Source: Nostoc sp. WHI
Lineage (GTDB): Bacteria > Cyanobacteriota > Cyanobacteriia > Cyanobacteriales > Nostocaceae
Reading direction: 5' to 3'
DNA length: 64,000 bases
Assembly (NCBI RefSeq): GCF_015714725.1
Contig: NZ_WBKM01000050.1
Location: 1 to 64,000 of the forward strand
A model generated the notes under the pieces. That model did no database searches, had not been told where the DNA came from, and was given only the letters and a program-made list of their open reading frames with translations. Below, in pieces: positions 53,082-62,299 of the stretch; position 1 is the first letter of the stretch; every line of letters begins with the position of its first letter. The position numbers were made by a program, and so were the translations under genes.

Positions 53082-54920
53082 ATGCAAATCTGCCAAAATC
53101 CCAATTGCTCAAATCCATTTAACTCTGATGGCAATAGATTTTGCGTGAGTTGCGGACAAAGCAACTTTGGCAAACTTCTCAGAAACCGTTACCGCGTATT
53201 AAGACTCTTAGGTGAAGGTGGGTTCAGCAGAACTTATGCTACAGAAGACGTAGACAGACTAAATGCGCCTTGCGTCATCAAGCAATTTTTCCCACAATTT
53301 CAGGGAACAGGACAACGCACCAAAGCAGCAGAATTTTTTAAAGAAGAAGCTTTTCGGTTGTATGAACTGGGAGAAAATCATACCCAGATTCCCAGATTAC
53401 TCGCTTATTTTGAACAAGGTTCTAGCTTGTATCTTGTGCAAGAATTTATTCAAGGAAAAACTCTCTTACAAGAAGTTCAGCAACAAATATATCGTGAAGA
53501 ACAAATTTGGAAACTATTAGCTGATTTATTGCCAGTTCTTGATTTTATTCATACCCATAATGTCATTCATCGGGATATCAAACCAGAAAATATTATTCGC
53601 CGTGCAAGTGATGAAAAACCCGTATTAATTGACTTTGGCGGTGCTAAACAGGTAACACAAACCAGTTTAGGAAGACAAGCTACAGTAATTTATACTCTTG
53701 GTTATGCACCAACTGAACAAATGGCTGGATTTGCTTGTCACGCCAGTGATTTGTACGCTTTGGGTGTAACTTGCGTGCGTCTTTTAACTCAATGTTTGCC
53801 TTTACAGGATGCTTCGGGACAGATTAATGACCCTATTTATGATGCAATGAATGCTAAGTGGTTGTGGCGCGAACGGTTACAGGAAAGAGGCATTACTATC
53901 AGCGACGACTTAGGAAAAATTTTAGATAAATTACTGAAACATCTACCGAGCGAAAGATATCAAACAGCAGTAGAAGTTATTAATGATTTAAAGTTTACAA
54001 CATTGAACATTGAACCTGTTGCCTTAAAAATTGTCTCAATGTCTCAACCCCTATTACCGCCATTACCACAAAAAATAATAGTACCATTACCCCCGTTAGA
54101 AACTTTTGAATTTGACGTAGTGACAGTAGACACAGGTGGTAGAGAAGTAAACCGGATGAACTGTAGTGCAAACTTCTTTGCCGAAGAATTGGGTAAGTCT
54201 GTCACATTAGAAATGGTATCGATTCCTGGTGGTACGTATATGATGGGTTCACCAGAGTTTGAAGGAGATGCTGACGAACGTCCTCGGCACAAAGTTACCG
54301 TCGAACCATTTTTTATGGGAAAATTTCCTGTAACTCAAGCACAGTGGAAAGTAGTAGCAGCTTTACCCAAAATCAAACAAATCTTAAATCCCAATCCATC
54401 AAAATTTAAAGGTCTAGATAGACCAGTGGAAAATGTATCTTGGTATGAGGCTGTAGAATTCTGTCTCAGGCTATCAGAAAAAACTGGACGCGACTATCGT
54501 TTACCGAGTGAAGCTGAATGGGAATATGCTTGTCGTGCTGGAACTACAACATCCTTCCACTTTGGCGAAACGGTTACTTCTGAGTTAGTCAGTTGCGCTG
54601 TCGAACCAAAAAGCAAATTCCGTAAAGAAACAACAAATGTCGGTAGTTTTGAAGTCGCTAATGCCTTTGGATTGTACGATATGCATGGGCTAGTTTGGGA
54701 ATGGTGTGCTGATTCGTGGCACAACAATTACAACGATGCGCCTTTAGATGGAACAGCTTGGGAAGTTGGCGGTGATATACATCGCCGGGTGCTACGCGGT
54801 GGTTCTTGGAGTTTCGGTGCAGAACTTTGTCGCAGCGCCAGTCGCAGTTGGAATGAGTCAGACGGTGGACTGAGAATTTCTGGCTTTAGAGTAGTATTTT
54901 CCGTAGAAGATATTATTTAG
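53082..54920 (+). CDS. Hanks-type Ser/Thr kinase fused to a formylglycine-generating-enzyme-like (FGE/SUMF1) domain
   Basis: 612 aa. The N-terminal zinc ribbon (CQNPNCSN...CVSCG) leads to a kinase domain (about 35-305) with GEGGFSRTY (P-loop), VIKQF (lysine), HRDIKPEN catalytic loop, DFGGAKQ metal loop and APTEQ. A linker precedes the FGE-sulfatase domain (about 370-610: VSIPGGTYMMGSPE, VENVSWYEAVEFC, RLPSEAEWEYACRAG, GLVWEWCADSW, LRGGSW). The combination is common in cyanobacteria. FGE-like modules often bind rather than oxidise cysteine. No TM is present. Confidence 0.95.
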   Translation: MQICQNPNCSNPFNSDGNRFCVSCGQSNFGKLLRNRYRVLRLLGEGGFSRTYATEDVDRLNAPCVIKQFFPQFQGTGQRTKAAEFFKEEAFRLYELGENHTQIPRLLAYFEQGSSLYLVQEFIQGKTLLQEVQQQIYREEQIWKLLADLLPVLDFIHTHNVIHRDIKPENIIRRASDEKPVLIDFGGAKQVTQTSLGRQATVIYTLGYAPTEQMAGFACHASDLYALGVTCVRLLTQCLPLQDASGQINDPIYDAMNAKWLWRERLQERGITISDDLGKILDKLLKHLPSERYQTAVEVINDLKFTTLNIEPVALKIVSMSQPLLPPLPQKIIVPLPPLETFEFDVVTVDTGGREVNRMNCSANFFAEELGKSVTLEMVSIPGGTYMMGSPEFEGDADERPRHKVTVEPFFMGKFPVTQAQWKVVAALPKIKQILNPNPSKFKGLDRPVENVSWYEAVEFCLRLSEKTGRDYRLPSEAEWEYACRAGTTTSFHFGETVTSELVSCAVEPKSKFRKETTNVGSFEVANAFGLYDMHGLVWEWCADSWHNNYNDAPLDGTAWEVGGDIHRRVLRGGSWSFGAELCRSASRSWNESDGGLRISGFRVVFSVEDII

Positions 54921-54947
54921 CAATTTTATGTTGAAGTTGTATAAATT

Positions 54948-55409
54948 ATGAACGATAAAATTGAGAAAGGTGACATAGTACTTATAAATAAAAGTGGAAA
55001 ATATCAAAAACAAGTGGGTGAAGTAAGTGCGGTAGATTACAATATTTTCTTGGTTAAAATAGTAATAGTAAAGTTAGGGAATCAAGAAGAAACCTTTGAA
55101 GAAAAGGATTTACAATTACAAGCTAAAAAGCCGAGCCTGAAAGAAGTAATTGCATCAATAGATAAAGTTTTAGAACTAGTTGAGCAAATTCCCAATTTAC
55201 CTACAAAAGAGAAAGTAGAATTACCTAACCGTCTAAAATATCTTAAATTAGATATTCCTAAACTAGATAAACAATTGATTCAAAAAAACTTCGACTGCAT
55301 TTATAAAATGCTTGAAATAACAAGAGAAGCAGAGGAATCAGCAAGTTTTTGGCATGAAATAAGTGCTAATTTGGAGAAAATAAGCTGGTGGGTTAGAACA
55401 AGTCTCTGA
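54948..55409 (+). CDS. Hypothetical protein, 153 aa
   Basis: It opens MNDKIEKGDIVLINKSGKYQ, a KOW/SH3-like beta-rich N-terminus (GEVSAVDYNIFLVKIVIV), followed by a helical charged half (KEVIASIDKVLELVEQIPNLP). No family is recognised. It begins 27 bp after the kinase-FGE gene and could be its operon partner. Its last 109 bp overlap the 3' end of the convergent DUF5615 gene. Confidence 0.6.
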   Translation: MNDKIEKGDIVLINKSGKYQKQVGEVSAVDYNIFLVKIVIVKLGNQEETFEEKDLQLQAKKPSLKEVIASIDKVLELVEQIPNLPTKEKVELPNRLKYLKLDIPKLDKQLIQKNFDCIYKMLEITREAEESASFWHEISANLEKISWWVRTSL

Positions 55410-55708
55410 ATTAAAAGCAATAGCGAAATACTCTCAACTTCGGCCAAAATTTTATCGGTGATAGTTGTTAATAGCTTTAATCGATTTGTAGGAAGCTCAA
55501 TAATCGCTATACTTCTTCCAGTCAAATTTTGCTGGTATTTCAAATTCTTATCTGATGTGAGAAAAATATCATACACACCATCAATCCTCGCAATCAGTTC
55601 GCCATTCTTAACTCCAGCCCATCCCTGCTCTTGAACAGTTGTCACTTCATAAGCTGAAAAATATCCCTTCAAAGCTTTTGGTAAATTCTCATCCAGAATG
55701 ATTTTCAT
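55301..55708 (-). CDS. DUF5615 PIN-like toxin
   Basis: 135 aa from MKIILDENLPKAL (ATG 55708; a longer start at 55729 exists). The first-strand Asp/Glu (LDENLP) and the FLTSDKNL motif are the PIN-like catalytic strands of DUF5615. The usual protein ends near IIELPTNRL...TTITDKILAEVE. Here about 35 extra residues (LVLTHQLIFSKLALIS...) come from antisense of the neighbouring gene, suggesting loss of the original stop. It overlaps the DUF433 gene at its start. Confidence 0.85.
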   Translation of the reverse strand: MKIILDENLPKALKGYFSAYEVTTVQEQGWAGVKNGELIARIDGVYDIFLTSDKNLKYQQNLTGRSIAIIELPTNRLKLLTTITDKILAEVESISLLLLIQRLVLTHQLIFSKLALISCQKLADSSASLVISSIL

Positions 55709-55916
55709 GTTGAACTTGTTGACGAGCAAGTTTCAGAAAATTCACCGCATCTACACGAGTGACAGATGGAAAATTGTCCAAAAACTCCTCTAGAGAAAAT
55801 CCGTCATCTAAATACTCAAGAAGCGATTGGGCTGGGACTCTCGTATTTCGGAATACCAAAGTCCCGCCCATGACTTCTGCATCAGAATTTACTGGACTTT
55901 GGAATAAGGTAATCAT
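55689..55916 (-). CDS. DUF433 antitoxin
   Basis: 75 aa. MGGTLVFRNTRVPAQSLLEYLDDGFSLEEFLDNFPSVTRVDA is the DUF433 winged-helix signature. The gene overlaps the start of the DUF5615 gene by about 20 bp, a typical coupled toxin-antitoxin layout (antitoxin first). Probably self-regulating. Confidence 0.92.
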   Translation of the reverse strand: MITLFQSPVNSDAEVMGGTLVFRNTRVPAQSLLEYLDDGFSLEEFLDNFPSVTRVDAVNFLKLARQQVQHENHSG

Positions 55917-56011
55917 AATCTTTTTTGCTATTTATTCGTCTACTATATCGCCTACGAACCCTTTCCTGACTGGAGTTACACAAAAAAGCCTCTGCTGAAG
56001 TAAAATAAAAA

Positions 56012-56034
56012 GCGTTGTGTTTGTAGCACAACGC
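56012..56034 (-). terminator. Intrinsic terminator for the DUF1517 transcript
   Basis: GCGTTGTG/CACAACGC stem, loop TTTGTAG, followed on the minus strand by TTTTTATTTTA. It lies downstream of both the DUF1517 gene and the 31-aa frame. Confidence 0.75.
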
Positions 56035-56057
56035 CTTATCAGACTTAATTGTTTGGT

Positions 56058-56153
56058 TTAACCTTGCAATTGATTGATTCGCTTTTGGACTTCAGCCTCA
56101 AACTCTTCATCTGTAGTGCAAAGTACACCGGGGTACTCATTCAATCTATCCAT
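56058..56153 (-). CDS. Possible 31-aa protein between DUF1517 and its terminator
   Basis: ATG at 56153 opens MDRLNEYPGVLCTTDEEFEAEVQKRINQLQG. The open frame continues upstream (DWFNYVRTHPQNTDAFHKY) to a TGA at the end of the DUF1517 gene, with normal protein-like composition. It may be a small gene or the tail of a lost one. It lies inside the transcript ended by the terminator at 56012. Confidence 0.35.
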   Translation of the reverse strand: MDRLNEYPGVLCTTDEEFEAEVQKRINQLQG

Positions 56154-56199
56154 GTACTTGTGAAATGCGTCAGTATTCTGTGGATGAGTCCTGACGTAA

Positions 56200-57189
56200 T
56201 TAAACCAATCTCAAATCAGGATAATTTGCCAATACATCATCAGATGTGAGAGTATCGCCTTCAGCTTGCGGAGTCCAAAGAACTTCAATTGCCAGAAGTT
56301 TCTCACTGGGGATGCTACCAATTTGCCGCAAAGCTTGACGCAAATCATCAGCACTGTTAATAGCTGTTGGGATTTCAAACTTACCAAATGTCGCTGCCAA
56401 TAAGGTGACGATAATGTATTCACCAGGGCCTTCGGTAATTAGACGGGTAGGGTTGTCGAGTTCACCAGCCGGGGGTAAAGCATCTTTGGCAAGGGCTGCT
56501 CTAAGCTGGTTGTTGACGTTAGAAAGAGTTTCTTCGCTAAACTTGCTGCGTTCTGCAAGTGACAGGCGGTTAAACTGACCTTCAGCTGAATTTAAACTGG
56601 CTTGTTGAGTGCCACCACCTGCATATACAAAGTATTCGGGATGGCGGAGTAAAGCTAGGCTAGCTTCTTGCAGAATTTCTGCTCTCCCTTCTGGGGTGTT
56701 AGTATCAGCAGTTTCGGCAATGTGGTTGAGTTCATTTTGCAATTCACGGGCTTGAGCTAACAAACCTACTTGCAAACGGCTTACAGAAACAGAAGAGTTA
56801 CTGCTGTAATCTGTTTCTTCAGTTTCACCGCTAGAGATGCGGCGGAAACTTTGTAATAGGAAGTTAGCGATCGCCAAGAAGATTAAGATGGTAAATATAC
56901 CACCGAATCCTCCCCCAATACCCCAGAAGGGAATTAGGAAGGGAAAGCCAAAGCCACCACCACCAAAACCACCACCAGGATAGTATCCGCCACCGCCAGG
57001 AGGTGCATAGGTACGCGGTGTATAGGTGCGGCTGCTGGAAGGCGCTCTAAAGGAGCCACCACCGATTCTACCGCCACTGCGAGCAGCTAATGCTCCATCG
57101 GCGTGAGCAAAAGCCAAAGTTAACACCAGGCTTAAGGCGAAGAAGGTTTTTAAGAGCGGTTTGATGGTTTGTTGTAGTTTTTTACGCAT
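56200..57189 (-). CDS. DUF1517 family membrane protein
   Basis: 329 aa. A signal/TM segment at about 13-33 (FFALSLVLTLAFAHADGALAA) is followed by a Gly/Tyr/Pro-rich stretch (RSGGRIGGGSFRAP, GGGGYYPGGGFGGGGFG), a TM near 88-112 (FGGIFTILIFLAIANFLL) and a soluble DUF1517 domain with VSRLQVGLLAQARELQNEL and the ending YPDLRLV. It is conserved in cyanobacteria and chloroplasts. Function unknown, possibly linked to the thylakoid or envelope. Confidence 0.92.
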   Translation of the reverse strand: MRKKLQQTIKPLLKTFFALSLVLTLAFAHADGALAARSGGRIGGGSFRAPSSSRTYTPRTYAPPGGGGYYPGGGFGGGGFGFPFLIPFWGIGGGFGGIFTILIFLAIANFLLQSFRRISSGETEETDYSSNSSVSVSRLQVGLLAQARELQNELNHIAETADTNTPEGRAEILQEASLALLRHPEYFVYAGGGTQQASLNSAEGQFNRLSLAERSKFSEETLSNVNNQLRAALAKDALPPAGELDNPTRLITEGPGEYIIVTLLAATFGKFEIPTAINSADDLRQALRQIGSIPSEKLLAIEVLWTPQAEGDTLTSDDVLANYPDLRLV

Positions 57190-57996
57190 AATACAATCGC
57201 TTGAAAAATGGAATTATTTATGATTTTTCTTGATGCTCGTAGGAGTGTTGCGGTATGTAGCTAAGGACAGCCTGTAACAATCAAGCGAGTTTGTAGCAAT
57301 CACATTTTAGAGGCTACATATTCAATTTACCGCGTCTTATGTTGGGTAGGTAGCGATCGCAGGGGGGATTTCTCGACTGGGGAACCGTACCTTAAGATAT
57401 GTTTACAATCGCCGAAGCTTGCGATGTCTACGACGGGCTACGCCTACGAGTAATCGTTGCTATCTTTTGGACTAGCACTTTAAGAGTACAGTTTTGAATT
57501 ATACAGATGATTTTAATTTTTAGTAATTATTTTGACTAATTTTTTAATACTTCACTCTACTTGTTTTGTCACCAGGTAGGAGAATATTTTTAACTTTTCA
57601 ACAGCATTTGTTACATCTGGCAGCTTAAGATTTACGTATACGCGCTAGGCTAGCAAGTGTGCGTGATGCCTATCACTAAGTCCAGCCAGATACCGGAGAT
57701 GGGAGCAAATACCCACTTAAGTTTTTGTGCCGCGAGTGAAAGCAATTTGGCTACAAGTGCTAGCTTTTATTTATTGTTCACATGCACAGAAATTCTCAAG
57801 TAATGATAAATTTGCCTGTAAAAATAAAATTAACACAATTAAAAAACTAATCTTACTGACTAATGTTCTAAAATAGATTTAAGGTCTGTCTACCGCATTC
57901 AGTTAAAAAACAATAATAATTAATTTTGCTTTTAAAAGTCCTCCTAATTGTAAAGAAATTAAAAATTATTTGAAATAATAGTTATTAACTTTAATC
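57190..57996. other. 807-bp intergenic region
   Basis: Promoter regions of the two divergent neighbours plus a dispersed palindrome at 57421-57448. An AT-rich part runs from 57750 to 57990. No open frame of coding character, no tRNA. Confidence 0.6.
57421..57448. repeat. Dispersed palindromic repeat
   Basis: GCGATGTCTACGACGGGCTA..., same family and orientation as 30423. Confidence 0.88.
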
Positions 57997-59214
57997 ATGG
58001 AACATATTTCTCAACTAACAGCCGAAATTACAGACAAAGCTGCATACCCGGATATTCTAGTTATCTCCCGGATCTTTCTGCCGAAAGAAGCTGTCATTGG
58101 AGAATATATCTACAATCGCTGTCTCCAAGATCCAGAAAGAGTTATTGTACTGACGGCTAGTTGCTCAGGAGATAAAGTATTTGACGAAGGTCAACAATTT
58201 CCTATATATCGCTGGTCTTATCCTAGATATTGGCGTAGTGGCTGGGTGGGGAGTATCCTGAAGCCTTTGGTCAATATCGTCTGCTCATTTGTGCTAGCAA
58301 TTAAACTCTATTTTCGCTATCACTACCGTTATATTGAGTGGGGTCACGGCTATGACTTTGCTTCGCTGTTACTATTGAGCTATTTCTTACCTATTCGCTT
58401 TTTTATCTATCTGCACGGCAATGATCTTCTTTGTACTTTACACAATCCCGTGCTGCGATCGCTATTTAAATTAACACTCAAACGAGCCGAAGGCATTATT
58501 TGTAATAGTTCTTATACAAGAGACTACCTCAGAACTGCTTTGCGATTAGATACTCCTACTCACATCATTAACCCAGTAATTAGACCAGAAAAATTTGGTA
58601 ATGCCGCGAATCCAAATAGCCTCAATGATTTACGTGTTCGCGTGCGTCAAACCTACAATATTCCCGAAACAGCAATAGTTATTCTCTCCATAGGAAGGCT
58701 AGTAAAACACCAAGGTTTTGACCGAGTGATTGATAACATCCCACTATTGCTAACTTTTGGAGTCGATGTTCACTATATACTTTGCGGACAAGGTTCTTGT
58801 GAGTCGGAACTTAAATCTCTGGTGCATCGTTTACGGGTAAATAAGCGTGTCCACTTTACCGGATATGTGCCAGAGCGAGAATTAGCAGGTTATTATGCAG
58901 CTTGCGACATATTTGCCATGCTGACTTTATTGGATACTAAAGCTAATAGTATGGAGGGTTTTGGTATGGTTTATTTAGAAGCAAGTTACTTCGGTAAGCC
59001 TGTAATTGCCCCTCGCTTAGGCGGTGTTCTAGACACAGTTCAGCATGAAGAAAATGGGATACTGGTTAATCCCAATTCTGGTTATGAAGTTTTTCAAGCT
59101 TTCAATAGGTTGTGTAAAGATCAGCAATTACGTGAGCAGTTTGGTCGCAAAGGTAAAGAATTCGCAAAGCGTAAAACTGCTTATAAATGTTTATATAAAA
59201 CTGATAATAGGTGA
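57997..59214 (+). CDS. GT4-type glycosyltransferase (GT-B fold)
   Basis: 405 aa. The N-terminal domain (about 20-190) includes SRIFLPKEAVIGEYI and YLHGNDLL. The C-terminal Rossmann half has SIGRLVKHQGFDRVI and VHFTGYVPERELAGYYAACD, with the nucleotide-sugar motif EGFGMVYLEASYFGKPVIAPRLGG (E-x7-E type). No TM is present. The acceptor is unknown; it could act in exopolysaccharide or heterocyst polysaccharide synthesis. The last 15 residues (KTAYKCLYKTDNR) look unlike family ends and may reflect a 3' frame change. Confidence 0.9.
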   Translation: MEHISQLTAEITDKAAYPDILVISRIFLPKEAVIGEYIYNRCLQDPERVIVLTASCSGDKVFDEGQQFPIYRWSYPRYWRSGWVGSILKPLVNIVCSFVLAIKLYFRYHYRYIEWGHGYDFASLLLLSYFLPIRFFIYLHGNDLLCTLHNPVLRSLFKLTLKRAEGIICNSSYTRDYLRTALRLDTPTHIINPVIRPEKFGNAANPNSLNDLRVRVRQTYNIPETAIVILSIGRLVKHQGFDRVIDNIPLLLTFGVDVHYILCGQGSCESELKSLVHRLRVNKRVHFTGYVPERELAGYYAACDIFAMLTLLDTKANSMEGFGMVYLEASYFGKPVIAPRLGGVLDTVQHEENGILVNPNSGYEVFQAFNRLCKDQQLREQFGRKGKEFAKRKTAYKCLYKTDNR

Positions 59215-59650
59215 GCAAATATTTAATGCTTACATCCTGATTGATGGCATGGAAGCGCGAAGGATCAAAGGTGGATATGTCATAGAACGTTTAATGTTGA
59301 GTGCGAACTATATAACTTCTAGTAGCGATGATATAGCGTTTCCTAATCTAGCGAGGTACAGCTTAACCTCACCCTGGTTCTGCTACGCAAAACCTTTCCC
59401 TCTCCTTACTAAGGAGAGGGAAAGATTTACCTTTGGGTAAAGCAAGGGTGAGGTTTTAATATGTACTTTATTTACCAGGGAACCGCTATATCTTGAGCTA
59501 GAGTTAATTTGTAATTAGGCGTGTAGAGAATAAATAACAGGCTTTTTAAGGAATTAAAATCAGGATTGGATATCAATTTTTGAATCTGCTTTATTACTAT
59601 AAATATGATTCACGTAACATTGCTGTAACTATACCCGCATCCAGTCGCGT
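59215..59650. other. Intergenic region with MITE-like element
   Basis: It contains the repeat at 59365-59455. An overlapping frame (59045-59440) crosses the end of the glycosyltransferase into this region and is not a gene. Confidence 0.6.
59365..59455. repeat. Inverted-repeat element with nested hairpin
   Basis: AACCTCACCCT and AGGGTGAGGTT ends, inner CCCTCTCCTTACTAAGGAGAGGG. Relative of 27374-27443. Confidence 0.75.
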
Positions 59651-60130
59651 TTACGTGGCTGCTAATTCCCGTAATTTAGTTAAAACTGCTTGAGCATGAC
59701 CTTTAGTTTTGACATTCGGCCAAGCATAGGCAACTATTTTATCAGGTGAAATTAGGAAGGTTGAGCGAACAACACCCATATATTCTTTGCCCATAAATTT
59801 TTTCAATTGCCAAGCGCCATAGGCTTCTGTCAAAATATGTTCGGGGTCACTTAAAAGGGTGATTGACAAGTTATGTTTGCTGATAAATTTACAATGGGAC
59901 TTACCCGAATCTGGACTTACGCCTAAGATTTTCGCTCCCAGTGCGCTGAAGTCTTGATACAACTCGGTGAAATCTTTCGCTTCGGTGGTACAGCCAGGGG
60001 TGTCATCTTTGGGGTAGAAGTAGAGGACAATCCACTGACTGCTGAGGTCGTCGAGAGTGACTGAATTGCCATTTTGGTCAAGAGTAGAGAAATCTGGTGC
60101 TGGTTGTCCGACTTGGGGAATGTTGCTCAT
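59651..60130 (-). CDS. Peroxiredoxin, BCP/PrxQ type
   Basis: 159 aa from ATG at 60130 (MSNIPQVGQPAPDF), the normal family start; the longer open frame upstream is not likely translated. The peroxidatic Cys lies in DDTPGCTTEA, and a second Cys in SHCKF could resolve. The thioredoxin-fold end is RSTFLISPD. It reduces peroxides with thioredoxin in the cytoplasm. The ribosome-binding site is poor. It is 145 bp past the kinase gene that lies further upstream on this strand. Confidence 0.93.
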   Translation of the reverse strand: MSNIPQVGQPAPDFSTLDQNGNSVTLDDLSSQWIVLYFYPKDDTPGCTTEAKDFTELYQDFSALGAKILGVSPDSGKSHCKFISKHNLSITLLSDPEHILTEAYGAWQLKKFMGKEYMGVVRSTFLISPDKIVAYAWPNVKTKGHAQAVLTKLRELAAT

Positions 60131-60275
60131 GATGGAGGGTGTGAGAGATTGCGATCGCTTTAGAATTGTACATATATTGAGCGATCGTACGTAACCACTA
60201 ATTACGAATAGTATTAGTTTTGGTTGAACAATAACAAAACCCAAACAATTAGAAGCAATTTTTACTTACAAGCTA

Positions 60276-62027
60276 CTACTTAAGTGAAAAGGTACGAAGA
60301 CTTGCTTCCAAGATTGGTAATCTTTGTTCAAATTCATCTGCCCCAGTAGAAAAAATTACACTCCAAATAGTCCTACCATCTTTAATGATATAATGTATTT
60401 GTTTTCCACTTCTACCTAGTGATGTTTCTGTGATTATCCGTCCTATCTCATAACCTTCAACCGACGCGGTTTTCATATCCACTATACGAATTTGAGCAGG
60501 AAAGTGCTTGCTCTCCTCTTGTAAGTAAGTTTCTAAATTAATTGTAGGAGTTACTTGTTCCTTTGAGACAATTACATTAGTTAGGAAGCCTGAGTTACCC
60601 TTGATTGAGTCGAAAGCAAAAATTGGAAAAGCTGAGGGATTTTGTTGTACTTGTTGAGCAAACTGCTCAATTTGTGGATTGTGACTGCCTGACTTCTTCA
60701 TTGATCTATAATCTCCACTCTCCCAACTTGGAGGCAACCACAATTCTGAGCCACTACCCTCAAACTTCTTCCAATCAGATGGAACACCCGAAGGGATATT
60801 TTCCTCGGAAATAAAAGGTTGTTGACTCGTGGAATCAGTATTTGCTTGCTCAGAATTACTTGCTTGTAACTCAGTTGGTGTTGAAGTCACCACTGGCTGA
60901 CTTGCATGAGAATCAAATAACTTATAAATTCCCCGACTACCGAATTTAATTAAAAAAAGTATAGCAAAAGCAATTGCTGCACCTGTGAATTGGGCATTTT
61001 TGCTGGAAAATATATTAGTTTCAGTTTTTGAAGATTGAATTTGAGTAGCTGCTGACGTTTTAACTTGCCTACTTTGTTTAGGCTTTTCTATTTCTGTAGG
61101 TGGTAATTGTGATGTTGAAGAAGAAGGGGAATATGACTGCACAGTTGAATTAATTTCCGATAGACACCTCAAAATCATCTGGGCATTTTGAGGACGCTTG
61201 CCAGGAAATGCTTCCATAAGATAATCAATCAAACCAGCTACCTGTTTAGAAACTTGTAAAGCACTGTCTCGCCACATTAACTTACCAGTTCGCGGGTCTT
61301 CAGAAAATTGATCTGGAGATTTGCCGGTAAGTAAATAAACAAATGTACGACCCAGGGCGAAAAAGTCTGATTGTGGTACGGCTTTACCATTGGCTTGTTC
61401 TAGTGGTGTATAACCTGGTGAAAAAATCCCTGTTATATTCTGCCCTGCTGCTTTTTGATGATAGGTTGGTGTAACTTCTCTTGCTGTACCAAAGTCTATC
61501 AAAGCCAGATGTCCATCGGCTTTGAGCATAATATTTGGTGGCTTGATATCTCTATGAAAAAAGTTCTGCTGATGCACTTCATGCAAAATATTTACCAACT
61601 GAGTTAGCCATAAGAGTGCTAACTTTTCATCAATTGGGCGATTACTTCGTTGTTCCATATATTGGTACAAGTCCAACCCCTCGATTTTCTCCATTACCAA
61701 GCAATGCAGTGGCGCTTGGCTATTTTTGGGAGAAAATGCAAAGTACCCATCTCCTTTTGGAATTCCTGGATGATTCAGATGGCTTAAGACTTGTGCCTCT
61801 TGCTGAAACAGCGATACTGCCTTGGCATCATCCAGCATCAGAACTTTTAATACTTTGAGGGTGTTAGCGTGGTTGACTTCAAATGTCTTGGCAAAACCAC
61901 CAGCACCTAATTGGCGAGTCACTCGATACCGTCCTTCCAAGAGCAATTCTGAGCCACAGGCTTGACAAAACAGGATATTTTCAGAATTTTGGGGTCTTGG
62001 GCAGTGGGGATTGATGCAGAGGGTCAT
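60276..62027 (-). CDS. Zinc-ribbon Ser/Thr kinase with TM and a C-terminal extracytoplasmic domain
   Basis: 583 aa. The N-terminal zinc ribbon (CINPHCPR...CQACG) leads to a kinase domain (about 30-290) with GAGGFAKTFEV, HRDIKPPN and DFGTARE. A Ser/Thr/Gln-rich linker and one TM (about 350-367, AAIAFAILFLIKFG) follow. The outer domain (about 410-583, LWLPPSWESGDY, YEIGRIITETSLGRSGKQIHYI) resembles PsbP/DcrB-like folds. It is likely a membrane receptor kinase sensing through the outer domain. Confidence 0.92.
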   Translation of the reverse strand: MTLCINPHCPRPQNSENILFCQACGSELLLEGRYRVTRQLGAGGFAKTFEVNHANTLKVLKVLMLDDAKAVSLFQQEAQVLSHLNHPGIPKGDGYFAFSPKNSQAPLHCLVMEKIEGLDLYQYMEQRSNRPIDEKLALLWLTQLVNILHEVHQQNFFHRDIKPPNIMLKADGHLALIDFGTAREVTPTYHQKAAGQNITGIFSPGYTPLEQANGKAVPQSDFFALGRTFVYLLTGKSPDQFSEDPRTGKLMWRDSALQVSKQVAGLIDYLMEAFPGKRPQNAQMILRCLSEINSTVQSYSPSSSTSQLPPTEIEKPKQSRQVKTSAATQIQSSKTETNIFSSKNAQFTGAAIAFAILFLIKFGSRGIYKLFDSHASQPVVTSTPTELQASNSEQANTDSTSQQPFISEENIPSGVPSDWKKFEGSGSELWLPPSWESGDYRSMKKSGSHNPQIEQFAQQVQQNPSAFPIFAFDSIKGNSGFLTNVIVSKEQVTPTINLETYLQEESKHFPAQIRIVDMKTASVEGYEIGRIITETSLGRSGKQIHYIIKDGRTIWSVIFSTGADEFEQRLPILEASLRTFSLK

Positions 62028-62192
62028 GGTGTTTTTTGCAACACAGTTTGCCCCGATAGTCTAGCCTTACTGCGATATTCACGTCACCAGTAAAAATTAG
62101 GACAATGAACAATGCCTGCGGTTCTTGCTAGCCTACACACTGATTCATCTTTGCTTACTTACCATGAAAAAATTTCTCTTATAAGGTTGAGA

Positions 62193-62224
62193 GCGATGCC
62201 TGCGGCAACCCCTGCGGTGTACGC
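62193..62224. repeat. Dispersed palindromic repeat, variant
   Basis: GCGATGCCTGCGGCAACCCC..., related to the copies at 14905 and 30423 but with a changed middle. Confidence 0.6.
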
Positions 62225-62299
62225 TTATATTTATCCGCCATAATAATGACTTAACCTACAGATATTTTTGTTTATCTATTCTCACCCTTCAAAGTTCAC

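Noticed and set aside
59045-59440. Forward frame overlapping the glycosyltransferase end
   Set aside because: Out-of-frame overlap; its end is inside a MITE-like repeat.
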